This document shows positions 33,097 through 41,558 of a stretch of DNA of 64,000 nt, one piece after another. This DNA comes from DATFYM01 sp035315065. GTDB taxonomy: Bacteria; Acidobacteriota; Terriglobia; UBA7540. Within the stretch, counting starts at the first letter, position 1, and each line of letters starts with the position of its first letter. Location: positions 11,381 to 75,380 of the forward strand of contig DATFYM010000253.1 of the NCBI GenBank assembly GCA_035315065.1, written 5' to 3'. Made by a program: the position numbers and the translations under genes. The notes under the pieces were generated by a model. The model did not search any database. It was given only the letters and a program-made list of their open reading frames with translations, and was not told the DNA's origin.

Positions 33097-33696
33097 ATGC
33101 GGAACCTTCCGGACTATGACAACCCGCCCGTAGTGGAGACCGCTATCGGCGTCGAATTCGCTTCCCTTGAGAGGTGGGAGGTTCCCAACACCGCGCCGGA
33201 TTTGCCTCCGGTGCCAGGCCGGCACCCCACGGTGGCGCGCGATCACGAATACCAACGCCTGGGCACCTGCTCCATTTTGGCGGGTCTGGATCTGCTGAAT
33301 GGCCACGTGACGGCGCGGGTAGAACGCCGTCACCGCAGTCGGGAGTTCATCGCCTTGCTCCAGGACTTGGATCACTACTATGCCCCGGATTGGACGATTC
33401 GCTTGATTCTGGACAATCACTCGGCGCACCTTTCGAAGGAGACCCAAGCGTTCTTAGCCACCCGTCCCAACCGATTCAAGTATGTCCTGACCCCCACGCA
33501 CGGATCGTGGTTGAATATTGTCGAAACCCTCTTTGGGAAGATGGCGCGCACCTTCCTGCGGCACATTCGGGTTCAGTCCTGGGACGAACTTCGGCGGCGC
33601 ATTCTCCAAGGCATCGCCGAAATCAACGCCGAACCGGTGGTTCACCGTTGGCAAAAGTTTGACGCACTAACCACCAGTAATGAGGCTATAGTTTAA
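33097..33696 (+). pseudogene. Chimera: TIGR04255-like N-terminus joined to truncated IS630 transposase
   Basis: From ATG 33097 the first ~30 residues (MRNLPDYDNPPVVETAIGVE, then FASLERWEVP) resemble the start of TIGR04255-family proteins. From about 33190 the frame becomes the DDE domain of an IS630 transposase: APDLPPVPGRHPTVARDHEY, then CTIRLILDNHSAHLSKET-like and PTHGSWLNIVETLFGKMART segments. The transposase lacks its N-terminal half including the first catalytic Asp. The join is in frame, so a chimeric protein of 199 residues could be made. More likely it is debris of an insertion followed by deletion. Confidence 0.8.
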
Positions 33697-33708
33697 TGAA
33701 ACGATATA

Positions 33709-34572
33709 CTAGGTCGCGCGGACTATCAGTTCGTAAATCCGGCTGAGATCGTCCGCCGAGTAATAGCTGATTTCGATCCTACCGCGATCGGGGCCGCCGA
33801 CGATCTTGACCTTGGTAGCGAGAGCTCGCTCAAGCTCGCGAAGCGCGGCCTTGATGTTTGGATCGGGCTGAGGAGGCGGCGAGGCGGCCTCGGCTTTGGG
33901 CGACGTTTTCTTGTCGCGCTCGGCAACCCAACGCTCGGCTTGACGGACCGAGAGGCTGTCCTTGAGGATGAGGTTGGCGGCGTGCAATTGAGCTTCAGGT
34001 GTAGAAAGGGCAAGTAAGGCGCGGGCGTGACCAGCGGTGAGGTCACCCCGACCGATGAGATCTTGGATCTCCTGGGGAAGGCGGAGGAGGCGCACAGTGT
34101 TGGTAACGGCGGTTCGGCTAATACCTAGTCGCTCCGCGATGAGTTCGTGGCTGAGTTTGAAGTTCTCCTGCAGCGATTGGTAGGCGTGGGCGACTTCAAT
34201 CGGATTGAGATCTTCGCGCAGGAGGTTTTCCGTGAGGGCTTGCTCAAGTGCTTGTTCATCAGTGATGGGACGGATCACGGCGGGGATGGCAGACAGCCCT
34301 GCCAGATGAGCGGCTCGCCAGCGGCGCTCACCGGCGATGAGTTGATAGCGGGAGTCGAGCTTGCGTAGAAGGACTGGCTGAACAAGCCCTGTGGCCCGGA
34401 TGGAGTCGGCCAGTTCCTTCAGGCCGTCCTCTGGGAAAGCGCGACGAGGCTGGAACGGGTTCGGGTCGATCAGGTCGAGGACAACGTGCTCGAGCCCGGA
34501 AACTGCTTGTGGCGCCGCCTCCGCATCTTGAAGAAGGGCGTTAAGGCCTCGCCCCAGGACCTTCCTGGTCAT
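33709..34572 (-). CDS. parB: Chromosome partitioning protein ParB
   Basis: This 287-residue protein begins with the usual GRGLNALL. The N-terminal CTPase/ParB domain shows IDPNPFQPRRAF, then TGLVQPVLLRK and GERRWRAAHLAG, then TENLLREDLNPIE. The central helix-turn-helix covers SHELIAERLGISRTAVTNTV. The C-terminal dimerisation domain ends in YYSADDLSRIYELI. ParB loads on parS and spreads using CTP. It overlaps parA by 32 bases and is probably translationally coupled to it. A perfect parS lies about 0.8 kb away, upstream of parA. Confidence 0.97.
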   Translation of the reverse strand: MTRKVLGRGLNALLQDAEAAPQAVSGLEHVVLDLIDPNPFQPRRAFPEDGLKELADSIRATGLVQPVLLRKLDSRYQLIAGERRWRAAHLAGLSAIPAVIRPITDEQALEQALTENLLREDLNPIEVAHAYQSLQENFKLSHELIAERLGISRTAVTNTVRLLRLPQEIQDLIGRGDLTAGHARALLALSTPEAQLHAANLILKDSLSVRQAERWVAERDKKTSPKAEAASPPPQPDPNIKAALRELERALATKVKIVGGPDRGRIEISYYSADDLSRIYELIVRAT

Positions 34573-35359
34573 GTCTGATCACCTCCTTGGCAAGTTCGAG
34601 GTAAGTTTCGGCCCCACGGCAGCGGGGATCGTAAAGGAATATGGGCTGGCCGAAGCTGGGGGCCTCGGCCAGACGGACATTCCTTGGGATGATGGTGGCA
34701 AAGACTTTGTCTCCAAAGAACTGCCTGAGATCGTCACGGACCTGCTTGGAGAGACTGGTGCGTTCATCATACATGGTAAGAAGGATCCCCTCGATCTCGA
34801 GTTTTGGGTTCAATGATCGCCGGACTCGTTGGAGAGTATCACGAAGCTCGCTAACTCCTTCCAGTGCCATGTATTCACACTGGACGGGGACGAGCACCGT
34901 GTCCGCTGCAACCAGGGCGTTGAGGGTCAGGATGTCGAGGGCCGGGGGGCAATCGAGAAGGAGGAATTGAAAACGCGAGCGGAGCGGATCGAGCTTGTGG
35001 CGAAGGATATACTCGCGGCCGGGTCGGTCGAGGAGCTCGACCGTGGCGCCAATCAGGTCCTTTTCGGAAGGAATGAGAGACAGCCCGTCAGTGCCACAAG
35101 GCACGATGAGGTCGAGAAATGGAGCGTCCAGGAGCAATCCGTGGTAGAGGGATCGGCGATGGGGATCCTTGGGGAAGCCGAGGCCGCCGGTGGTGTTAGC
35201 TTGGGGGTCGCAGTCGACAACGAGGGTGGTCATGCCCTCAGCAGCCAATGCGGCACCCAAGTTGATGGCGGTCGTGGTTTTGCCCACTCCTCCCTTTCGA
35301 TTGGCGATGGCGATGACGCGTCCCAAGTTGGGGCTCCGATAAGGAAAGGAATCTAGCAA
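34541..35359 (-). CDS. parA: Chromosome partitioning ATPase ParA
   Basis: This ParA/Soj ATPase has the deviant Walker A NRKGGVGKTTTAINL, VVDCDPQANTTGGLG, then DCPPALDILTLNALVAAD and the GILLTMYDERTSLSKQV region. At 272 residues it uses a TTG start at 35359. A second TTG at 35326, with GGAG seven bases upstream, would give a start nearer to the family norm (LGRVIAIANRKGG). With ParB it segregates the origin region. It lies between parS and parB on the minus strand. Confidence 0.97.
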   Translation of the reverse strand: MLDSFPYRSPNLGRVIAIANRKGGVGKTTTAINLGAALAAEGMTTLVVDCDPQANTTGGLGFPKDPHRRSLYHGLLLDAPFLDLIVPCGTDGLSLIPSEKDLIGATVELLDRPGREYILRHKLDPLRSRFQFLLLDCPPALDILTLNALVAADTVLVPVQCEYMALEGVSELRDTLQRVRRSLNPKLEIEGILLTMYDERTSLSKQVRDDLRQFFGDKVFATIIPRNVRLAEAPSFGQPIFLYDPRCRGAETYLELAKEVIRHDQEGPGARP

Positions 35360-35394
35360 AACAGCATAACAGTCTTCAAGGGGAAAAGCAGGAA

Positions 35395-35410
35395 TGTTTC
35401 ACGTGAAACA
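35395..35410. promoter_or_regulatory. parS centromere site
   Basis: The 16-bp palindrome TGTTTCACGTGAAACA matches the canonical bacterial parS sequence exactly. It lies 36 bases upstream of parA, in the parA-rsmG gap. Confidence 0.97.
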
Positions 35411-35495
35411 TCGAAGGTCGCGCTCTGACGCGAGGGCGGCGCCGAGTCGACTTCTGGTCCCGGCAACCCCGCACGGCCATCTCGACCACGTAATC

Positions 35496-36143
35496 CTACA
35501 GACCGCTCGCGATTCGCTCTCCTATTAGAAGCACCCTCTTCCGCGACAATGGAATCGGAATCGGGTCCCGCCAGACCAACGGCACCGACTCACCAACCGC
35601 ACTGCTCACCTGATCCTTCCCAAGCCAGAGGCAGAGCTTTCCTCCGCCCACAAGGAGGCGCGTCGCAAGTGGAATGGAATCACCTAAACCACCAACGGCA
35701 CGCATCGTCACGAAATCAAACTGCCCCGCCCCGGATGAACGCGCGAATTCTTCCAGCCGCTCACCGGTAACTTCCACTCCCCTCAGCGAGCAGCGCCGCA
35801 CAACCTCCTTGAGAAAGGAACGCTTCTTCGCGACGGGCTCAAGCAACACCGTCGTCATCTCGCCGCTAATCAACTTCAGCGCCAGGCCAGGGAATCCAGC
35901 TCCACTGCCGACATCAAGCAACCTACCCCTCAGTTCGATCCACCGGCCGAGGAATAGACTCTCGCCGAAGTGTCGCCTTACACACTCTTCCGGACTCCGC
36001 ACCGCAGTCAGATTGATTCGCTCGTTCCAGCGCAGCAAGAGATCGAGGTACACCAGAACGTAGTCGACCTGGCCGTCGTCAAGCGACACCCCGAACGGAG
36101 CCAGAAGCCCTGCTACCTCCGCCGCGGTCAGCATGCCCTTCAT
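35496..36143 (-). CDS. rsmG: 16S rRNA (guanine527-N7)-methyltransferase RsmG
   Basis: This 215-residue protein contains the RsmG core: LLLRWNERINLTAVRSPEE, the SAM-binding loop LLDVGSGAGFPGLALKL, VAKKRSFLKEVVRR and FDFVTMRAVGGL. It methylates G527 of 16S rRNA. It forms the conserved rsmG-parA-parB cluster found close to oriC in many bacteria; mnmG, which often precedes it, is not present here. Confidence 0.96.
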   Translation of the reverse strand: MKGMLTAAEVAGLLAPFGVSLDDGQVDYVLVYLDLLLRWNERINLTAVRSPEECVRRHFGESLFLGRWIELRGRLLDVGSGAGFPGLALKLISGEMTTVLLEPVAKKRSFLKEVVRRCSLRGVEVTGERLEEFARSSGAGQFDFVTMRAVGGLGDSIPLATRLLVGGGKLCLWLGKDQVSSAVGESVPLVWRDPIPIPLSRKRVLLIGERIASGL

Positions 36144-36379
36144 TGTAGCAGCAAGCCACGGGCCTCCGCATCCCCGACCTCAATCCCTTCCCGCCCACCC
36201 CGAGTCGCACGCCGTCATTCCAGCGCTCTCCTCCAGTCGCTAGCCTCCACGTCTAGCTCAGGCGCGCGCCTTTCTGAGCCTCTCTGCGAGCCTCCGCCCG
36301 CCATCCACCACTGCAATGCGAAAAGCCTGTTGACAGATCACCGCCCTAACGCTACCATCGTCCCGAGAACGCTCTTTGA

Positions 36380-36580
36380 GAATCTAGTCTTCGTGGTGTC
36401 CGCCTCGACTAGGCGGATAATAGGAAAGGCCGTGAGAATCGGCCGCGGTCCCGCCACTGTCATCGGCGAGCCCACCCTCACCGGCGTGTCACACGCCAAC
36501 CACTGTCCCCACAGAGGGATGGGAAGGTCAGGGGTCGGGCGACGACCCGAGAGCCAGGAAGCCTGCCCGGAGACTTCAGC
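36380..36580 (+). promoter_or_regulatory. Cobalamin riboswitch
   Basis: The plus strand shows the conserved core in order: a stretch with ATAGGAAAGGC and GTGAGAATC, then CGCGGTCCCGCCACTGT (about 36419-36460), then a CACAGAGGGATGGGAAGG segment. The B12-box-like AGCCAGGAAGCCTGCC lies at 36552-36567. These match the adenosylcobalamin riboswitch consensus as I know it. It lies 145 bases upstream of a TonB-dependent receptor, so B12 excess would shut down receptor synthesis. Confidence 0.9.
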
Positions 36581-36723
36581 AACTTCACCTCTTCGACGGA
36601 AAGAGCTCTGAAGGGCCGGAAGCCCCTAGATCTATTCCACGAAGCTCCGGCACTTTCTCCACCCCTTTTCTGAGCTCCTTCCATCGCCATCCACCCGCCG
36701 CGGAGCGGGAGAAGGAGTTCCTC

Positions 36724-39099
36724 GTGTTCAGGGAAGAAACAGTCAACGGTCCGAGGTCAAAGGTCGAAAGTCAAGAATCACCCAGTAAGAGCCGCAACGC
36801 CGAAGGTCAGGAAAAATACCTCGCGGTCCACAATCTACCAATCAAAAGCCGCTCGCCTCTTGGTCTCACCCTGCACCCCGGGCGACGCGTCGCCTTCAAG
36901 CTCACCTTGCTATGGGTGCTTGCTGCGACCGTCGGTCCACCGCCCCTGCTGGCCACGACTCTCAGCGGGTCCGTCTTCGATCCTGCCGGCCGACCCGTAC
37001 CGGGCGCCCAGGTCACCTTGCTTACGCCGCTGGCCGAACTGGGACAGCGTGACGCAGACGCGCAGGGCCGATTCACGTTCCACGGCCTGCATCCCGGCGC
37101 ATTCAAGCTGGTGGCCGACGCTCCCGGCTTCGCCACGACCACGGCTGACGTTGTGATTGGACAGGACAGCGCGCCCCAGACCGTAGACCTCCACCTTTCA
37201 GTCAGCGCCGTCCGGCAGCAGGTGGTGGTCTCGGCAGCGTTGGGAGGTGCGCTGGCTCCGGAAGTGGGCTCGTCGGTTAGCGTCGTGTCGCAGCAGGAGA
37301 TCAAAGACCGCGACAACCAAAGCATCCTGGAAGTCTTGCGCGGTCTTCCCGGAGTGGACGTCAATCAGACCGGCCGCGACGGTGGCGTTACCGGTGTCTT
37401 TATCCGGGGCGGAGACTCGGACTACAACCTCGTCATGATTGACGGAGCGGAGCTCAACGAGTTTGGCGGAGCCTTCGACTTCTCGTCGCTGCCCGCGGAC
37501 GGCGTCCAACAAGTGGAGGTAATTCGAGGTCCGGAGAGTGCCCTTTACGGACCGGGCGCAGTCACCGGCGTTGTCAACATTGTGAGCCTTCGCGGCCAAG
37601 GCTCCCCGCACTTCTCCGGCCTCGCAGAGGCCGGTAGTTTCACGACCCGCCGATTCGCCGTCGCCGGCAGCGGCCTCACCGACGGGTTCGGATGGGCCTA
37701 TGACCTCTCGCGCCTCACGTTCGGCGGCGTCGTTCCCAACGACAACTACCGCCGCCAAGCCGCATTCTTGGGCCTCAGCTATTCGCGAAGCCCGCGCCGC
37801 GAAGTGAACTTCCATTTCTTCGGTGACTCCAACAATGCCGGAGATCCCGGCCCCTTCGGCTCGGATCCGCTGGGACTCTACCCGGGCATTGACACGATCT
37901 CGCGCGACAAGGAGAACCAGTTTACCTACCGGGTCAGCGAGACGGAGCAACTCGCTTCTAGCTTCCGCCAAGTGACCACCGCGAGCGTTGCCACCAACAA
38001 CGAGTTCTTTCACAGCCCTTACGGTGACTCGTTCTCAGATGATCTGCGCGGCATCCTCAACACCCGAAGCGAGGTGGCGGTCTCGCCAAAAGATTTTCTC
38101 GTTGCCGGCTTCGAGTACAACCGCGAGCAGATCAAGGACACCTATATCGCCGATCTGAGCGGTGAGCCGTTCCTCTTGCCGCGCACCAGCCTCGCCGCTT
38201 TTCTCGAGAATCGGTGGAGCCCCAACCACCGCTGGTTCGTCACCACGGGCGTGCGTGTGGATGATATCGAAACGCGCGCTTTGCCGCTACCCGCAGGGCT
38301 GCCCGCGACCACAGTGGATAAAGTCAATCCGCGCGCTTCCGTGGCCTACTTGATGCGCGAAACCGGCCCTGCCGGTCCCTTAGGATCCTCCCGACTCCAC
38401 GCGAGCTTCGGCACCGGCATTCGCCCCCCGAACGGCTTCGAACTCGCCTTTACAACCAACCCCCACCTGAAGCCCGAGGAGAGCCTTAGCTTCGATGCCG
38501 GCGTCGAGCAGCGGTTCTTCGGCGATCGGGCTGTGGTCGACGCGACCTACTTTGAAAACCATTTCAAAGACCAGATCGTAACCCTGGGGGGTTCGCTGGC
38601 CAACCTCAGCAGCTTCACCTCGGATAACCTGGCACGCTCCCGCGCCCGAGGCCTGGAAACATCGTTCCGGCTCCGACCATGGTCTGCCTTAGAATTGGAA
38701 GGCGAATACACTCGTGACGACACCGCCATTCTCGCCCTCCATGGAAGCACGCTGCCACCGACTTACTTCCAGGTGGGCCAAGCACTGCTCCGCCGCCCGC
38801 GTGACTCCGCTGGCTGGAACGCCACTTGGTGGCACAAGCGCCTGATGTTAAACCTCAATAGTTACATCCGGGGACCTGTCCTGGATGTGGAGCCTAACTA
38901 CGGAATCTCCGCCGGGCTCTTCCGCAACAAAGGCTACGTGCTGGCGAACACAGGATTCTCTTACCGCCTTCACCGCGGCGTAGAGATTTATGGGAGACTA
39001 AACAACTTCCTGGATCAGAAATACGAGGAGTCCTTCGGGTATCCGGCATTGCATCTCAATTTCCTGGCGGGCGCACGGTTCAACTTCCCTGCTGAGTAA
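36724..39099 (+). CDS. TonB-dependent outer membrane receptor, probable cobalamin/corrinoid transporter
   Basis: The GTG start at 36724 has AAGGAG six bases upstream, giving 791 residues. A hydrophobic export segment lies unusually far in (about 59-78), after about 58 low-complexity residues. Next comes a CarboxypepD_reg-like domain (SGSVFDPAGRPVPGAQVTLL). The TonB plug has LEVLRGLPGVDVNQTG, VFIRGGDSDYNLVMIDG and VEVIRGPESALYGPGAVTGV. A 22-strand-type barrel ends FLAGARFNF. The terminal Phe suits BAM-dependent assembly. The cobalamin riboswitch upstream suggests a BtuB-like role. A start nearer the export segment cannot be excluded. Confidence 0.9.
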   Translation: MFREETVNGPRSKVESQESPSKSRNAEGQEKYLAVHNLPIKSRSPLGLTLHPGRRVAFKLTLLWVLAATVGPPPLLATTLSGSVFDPAGRPVPGAQVTLLTPLAELGQRDADAQGRFTFHGLHPGAFKLVADAPGFATTTADVVIGQDSAPQTVDLHLSVSAVRQQVVVSAALGGALAPEVGSSVSVVSQQEIKDRDNQSILEVLRGLPGVDVNQTGRDGGVTGVFIRGGDSDYNLVMIDGAELNEFGGAFDFSSLPADGVQQVEVIRGPESALYGPGAVTGVVNIVSLRGQGSPHFSGLAEAGSFTTRRFAVAGSGLTDGFGWAYDLSRLTFGGVVPNDNYRRQAAFLGLSYSRSPRREVNFHFFGDSNNAGDPGPFGSDPLGLYPGIDTISRDKENQFTYRVSETEQLASSFRQVTTASVATNNEFFHSPYGDSFSDDLRGILNTRSEVAVSPKDFLVAGFEYNREQIKDTYIADLSGEPFLLPRTSLAAFLENRWSPNHRWFVTTGVRVDDIETRALPLPAGLPATTVDKVNPRASVAYLMRETGPAGPLGSSRLHASFGTGIRPPNGFELAFTTNPHLKPEESLSFDAGVEQRFFGDRAVVDATYFENHFKDQIVTLGGSLANLSSFTSDNLARSRARGLETSFRLRPWSALELEGEYTRDDTAILALHGSTLPPTYFQVGQALLRRPRDSAGWNATWWHKRLMLNLNSYIRGPVLDVEPNYGISAGLFRNKGYVLANTGFSYRLHRGVEIYGRLNNFLDQKYEESFGYPALHLNFLAGARFNFPAE

Positions 39100-39335
39100 A
39101 CCTCGGACCCCGCCCCAGCAGGGCAATACGGCCAAGGGCTTGTGCGCACACTGGTTCAATTTCAGTCGAGAAGGAAGCCCAACTGTCGCAAGCCCTCCTC
39201 TGTCAGCAGGGTTACAAGGGTAAGGTCGAAGGCCAAGTTGAAGTTAAAGGTGGGCGCTCCTGCGTGGGCGGCCCATCTTTGCCAATCGGCTGCGATTGCC
39301 GCCTGGCAAAGCGGGGACCACCCTCGCAGTTGCGG

Positions 39336-39842
39336 TTACAAACTTAGCAGGTAGTCCGAGGCGTTGAGGTCACCGAAACGCACGCTGCTGACACGCTCGC
39401 CGACCACATCCGCGAAGTGTTGGAGTATCTCCGTCAGCTTCACGATCGCGGGCCGCTCCGGCATTTTCAGCAAGTGAAGCAGTCCCAGCGTGAAAAGTAC
39501 CGTGCGGAAGTACGCCATCAACAGGACTTCGTTGCGCGCATAACGCCGCTTAACGTTGGCGGCATTTTTCAGCAGGTACGTAAGAGCCAGGTAATCGCAC
39601 TTCAGCGCCATGCGAATCCACGGATAGTCGACCGGCGCGTCAAATTCCTCGACCGCCTTGCGGACGAATGGAAACTCCAGTCGATTGGCGTTCGCAATGG
39701 ACCGGAAGTACTCCTCGTTGAACCTCCGCGCCAGGATCTTCTGGCACACCGCCTGGATGTAGAAGAGGCAGAGCGCCAAGGACAGAACTAGGGTCAAAGT
39801 GGCCATCACCATATCAAACCTCGCTGAAAGTCTTCTCTTCAA
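39336..39842 (-). CDS. Hypothetical membrane-associated protein of the repeat-peptide operon
   Basis: This 168-residue protein has one clear N-terminal membrane segment (about 11-30: MVMATLTLVLSLALCLFYIQ). An amphipathic, charged body follows with a second hydrophobic stretch near 109-122 (RTVLFTLGLLHLLKM). The start overlaps the stop of the upstream 7-TM gene by four bases, so the two are translationally coupled. I do not recognise the family. It is the third gene of the operon with the repeat peptide (40628-41044). About 235 bases between 39100 and 39335 hold nothing recognisable. Confidence 0.75.
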   Translation of the reverse strand: MKRRLSARFDMVMATLTLVLSLALCLFYIQAVCQKILARRFNEEYFRSIANANRLEFPFVRKAVEEFDAPVDYPWIRMALKCDYLALTYLLKNAANVKRRYARNEVLLMAYFRTVLFTLGLLHLLKMPERPAIVKLTEILQHFADVVGERVSSVRFGDLNASDYLLSL

Positions 39843-40555
39843 GCTCGCGCCACCACCGGAACGTCAGCGCGCACAATTGCCCCATGGGGCAGTTTGGTTA
39901 TCGCGTACCACCAAGTCGAAAGCATCCCCAGCATACACACTTGGTCGACGTGGTTAATCAGGGCGCTTGCAAAATTCGACGGAGGCAACAGTTTGTAAAG
40001 CGCCAAAACCGCCGTCGGTGCCGCGAACAAAATGCCCATGCCGCACACCAGCATGGCCAGCTCTTCGTCGCGCCCTTCCGAGCGTTGCATCATGATATAG
40101 AGCAGGGTGGTGAGCACCAGGCAGGCGAAATAGGTGTTTTGCTGAAACTCAGTGATGAATCGCGACCAAAGGTCCCCGAATTTGCTGTAGATCATGAAGT
40201 ATGAGACGCAAGCCAATAGGGCGAAAACAAAACCCAGCAGCAGCCGCAGATGCCGCCATAGCTTTTCCTCGGCAGCACAGGCCCGACGGAAGAATATACA
40301 AACCACCACGAACGCCGCGAGAACCAGCAGAACGTCCGAGAGCCAGTACACGTACCTGTATTGGGGGGATGCGATCCCGTAGCGGAAGAGCACGCATGGG
40401 CGAGCCACCGAGTCAATCGACACGAATAGCACGACGTACAGAGACACGCCCACAAGCCGCCTCCAGTGCCCGCGCGCGGTCAACACTACCAGCAAGAGCA
40501 CCTGAAGAAGGTACCCAGCGTACTGGAGGCCGTAACTGATCAGCTTGTCAAGCAT
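39839..40555 (-). CDS. Hypothetical polytopic membrane protein of the repeat-peptide operon
   Basis: From ATG 40555 (AGGAG five bases upstream) it has 238 residues with about seven hydrophobic segments. Examples are near 9-28, 34-53, 69-89, 102-125, 137-154, 166-186 and 205-222. Short loops hold conserved-looking Trp, Tyr and Arg residues. The layout is like a 7-TM sensor or transport domain, but no kinase or catalytic domain is attached. It lies 72 bases downstream of the repeat-peptide gene and overlaps the next gene by four bases. The family is unknown to me. Confidence 0.8.
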   Translation of the reverse strand: MLDKLISYGLQYAGYLLQVLLLVVLTARGHWRRLVGVSLYVVLFVSIDSVARPCVLFRYGIASPQYRYVYWLSDVLLVLAAFVVVCIFFRRACAAEEKLWRHLRLLLGFVFALLACVSYFMIYSKFGDLWSRFITEFQQNTYFACLVLTTLLYIMMQRSEGRDEELAMLVCGMGILFAAPTAVLALYKLLPPSNFASALINHVDQVCMLGMLSTWWYAITKLPHGAIVRADVPVVARA

Positions 40556-40627
40556 GGGCGCTCCTGAAATAGTGCCGCGGTTCATCTACCCCGCTTCCAG
40601 GTCGCTCAGCCGGCAAGCCATCAGAAG

Positions 40628-41044
40628 TTAAGAGCCTGCCAGGCTGACGGAGGATGAACCGGTGGATTTTACCTGTTTCGGCGGCACGGGCACGGGCGAC
40701 GAGCCGATGGATGCTACCCGCTTCGGCGGCACGGGCACGGGCGAGGAACCGATGGACGCTACCTGCTTCGGCGGCACGGGCACGGGCGAGGAACCGATGG
40801 ATGCTGCCTGTTTCGGCGGCACGGGCACGGGCGAGGAACCGATGGATGCTACCTGCTTCGGCGGCACGGGCACGGGCGATGAGCCGATGGAAGCCGCATG
40901 ATAAAGTGGAGCCGGAGATGAGCCGATCGATGTTACGTTCCATGGTTCAGTTGTATCTCTTACAGCAGCGAAACTCCTCCGCAGTCCAACGACTGCGAGC
41001 ACGATCAAAACCGCCAGTTCAAAAGCGACAAAATACTTTTTCAT
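40628..41044 (-). CDS. Secreted or anchored peptide with five near-identical 15-residue repeats
   Basis: The ATG at 41044 has AGGAG six bases upstream. A 26-residue hydrophobic leader (MKKYFVAFELAVLIVLAV, then VGLRRSFA) precedes a short linker. Five copies of the unit ASIGSSPVPVPPKQV (45 bp each, single-residue variants Q-A and R-V) follow, flanked by degenerate copies at both ends (TSIGSSPAPLYHA, KSTGSSSVSLAGS). Repeats are Pro/Ser rich with one Lys each, suggesting a polyproline-type extended chain or a multi-core precursor. It is first in an operon with a 7-TM protein and a small membrane protein. The function is unknown. Confidence 0.75.
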   Translation of the reverse strand: MKKYFVAFELAVLIVLAVVGLRRSFAAVRDTTEPWNVTSIGSSPAPLYHAASIGSSPVPVPPKQVASIGSSPVPVPPKQAASIGSSPVPVPPKQVASIGSSPVPVPPKRVASIGSSPVPVPPKQVKSTGSSSVSLAGS

Positions 41045-41096
41045 TAGACTCTCCTATCCTGCTACCCGGCTTAAGCGCCTTGGGTGCATGCAGGAA

Positions 41097-41125
41097 AGCC
41101 TAACAAACCTTTCTAGTGAAGTCAA
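41097..41125 (-). promoter_or_regulatory. Candidate promoter of the repeat-peptide operon
   Basis: On the minus strand TTGACT (41125-41120), 17-base spacer, TAGGCT (41102-41097), about 50 bases before the peptide gene ATG. A further TTGACA on the same strand lies near 41200. Confidence 0.55.
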
Positions 41126-41230
41126 GTAATCATTTTAACAATCCAACCCTCTACATCTCCTACGGCTTTATTCTGCCATAAGCGATACCCGACCTGTCAA
41201 GTAAAATATTCTATATATCCATCTGGCTAT

Positions 41231-41395
41231 CGGCCCACGGGCGAACCTCCGATCCGCCGTTGAATCTACAGGGCGGACGGCGAGCCGATGCCTCCGCCCG
41301 TTGCGGAACTTCCGCAAGGTTAAGTTTACCAATAACGGTCAGAAGCACCACAGTACGAAAGTACCCGAGGCGTCACGGTACGAAAGTACTGCCTG
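41231..41395. other. Cluster of consecutive hairpins, candidate structured RNA
   Basis: Five or more palindromes follow each other: ATCGG/CCGAT (41229-41253), TCCGCC/GGCGGA (about 41253-41278), a 17-base palindrome TTGCGGAACTTCCGCAA (41301-41317), and two GTAC-GAAA-GTAC hairpins with GNRA loops (41353-41364 and 41377-41388 approximately). Each GNRA hairpin is followed by GGCGTC. The gap from 41045 to 41558 has no gene. It lies upstream of the third VWA gene (plus strand) and of the repeat-peptide operon (minus strand). Confidence 0.5.
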
Positions 41396-41558
41396 CAAGG
41401 CGTCCCGCCCAACTCCTTTTTGTACGCCCCGTTCGTTTTTCGCGCGCCGCACTTTCTCCCTTCACGCAGTTGACCCCATCCTCCGCGAATGGCATCATAC
41501 TACACAGCGTGTGAGCGCAGGGGCTCCTTGCGGGCTGCTTGGTTGAGAGGCAAAATTT

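Noticed and set aside
32869..33447. 192-codon minus-strand frame opposite the IS630 chimera
   Set aside because: It is the antisense shadow of the transposase reading frame.
41229..41320. c-di-GMP-I (GEMM) riboswitch
   Set aside because: Some short words are similar, but the conserved GGACGCAAAGCC core and the tetraloop-receptor arrangement are not present.
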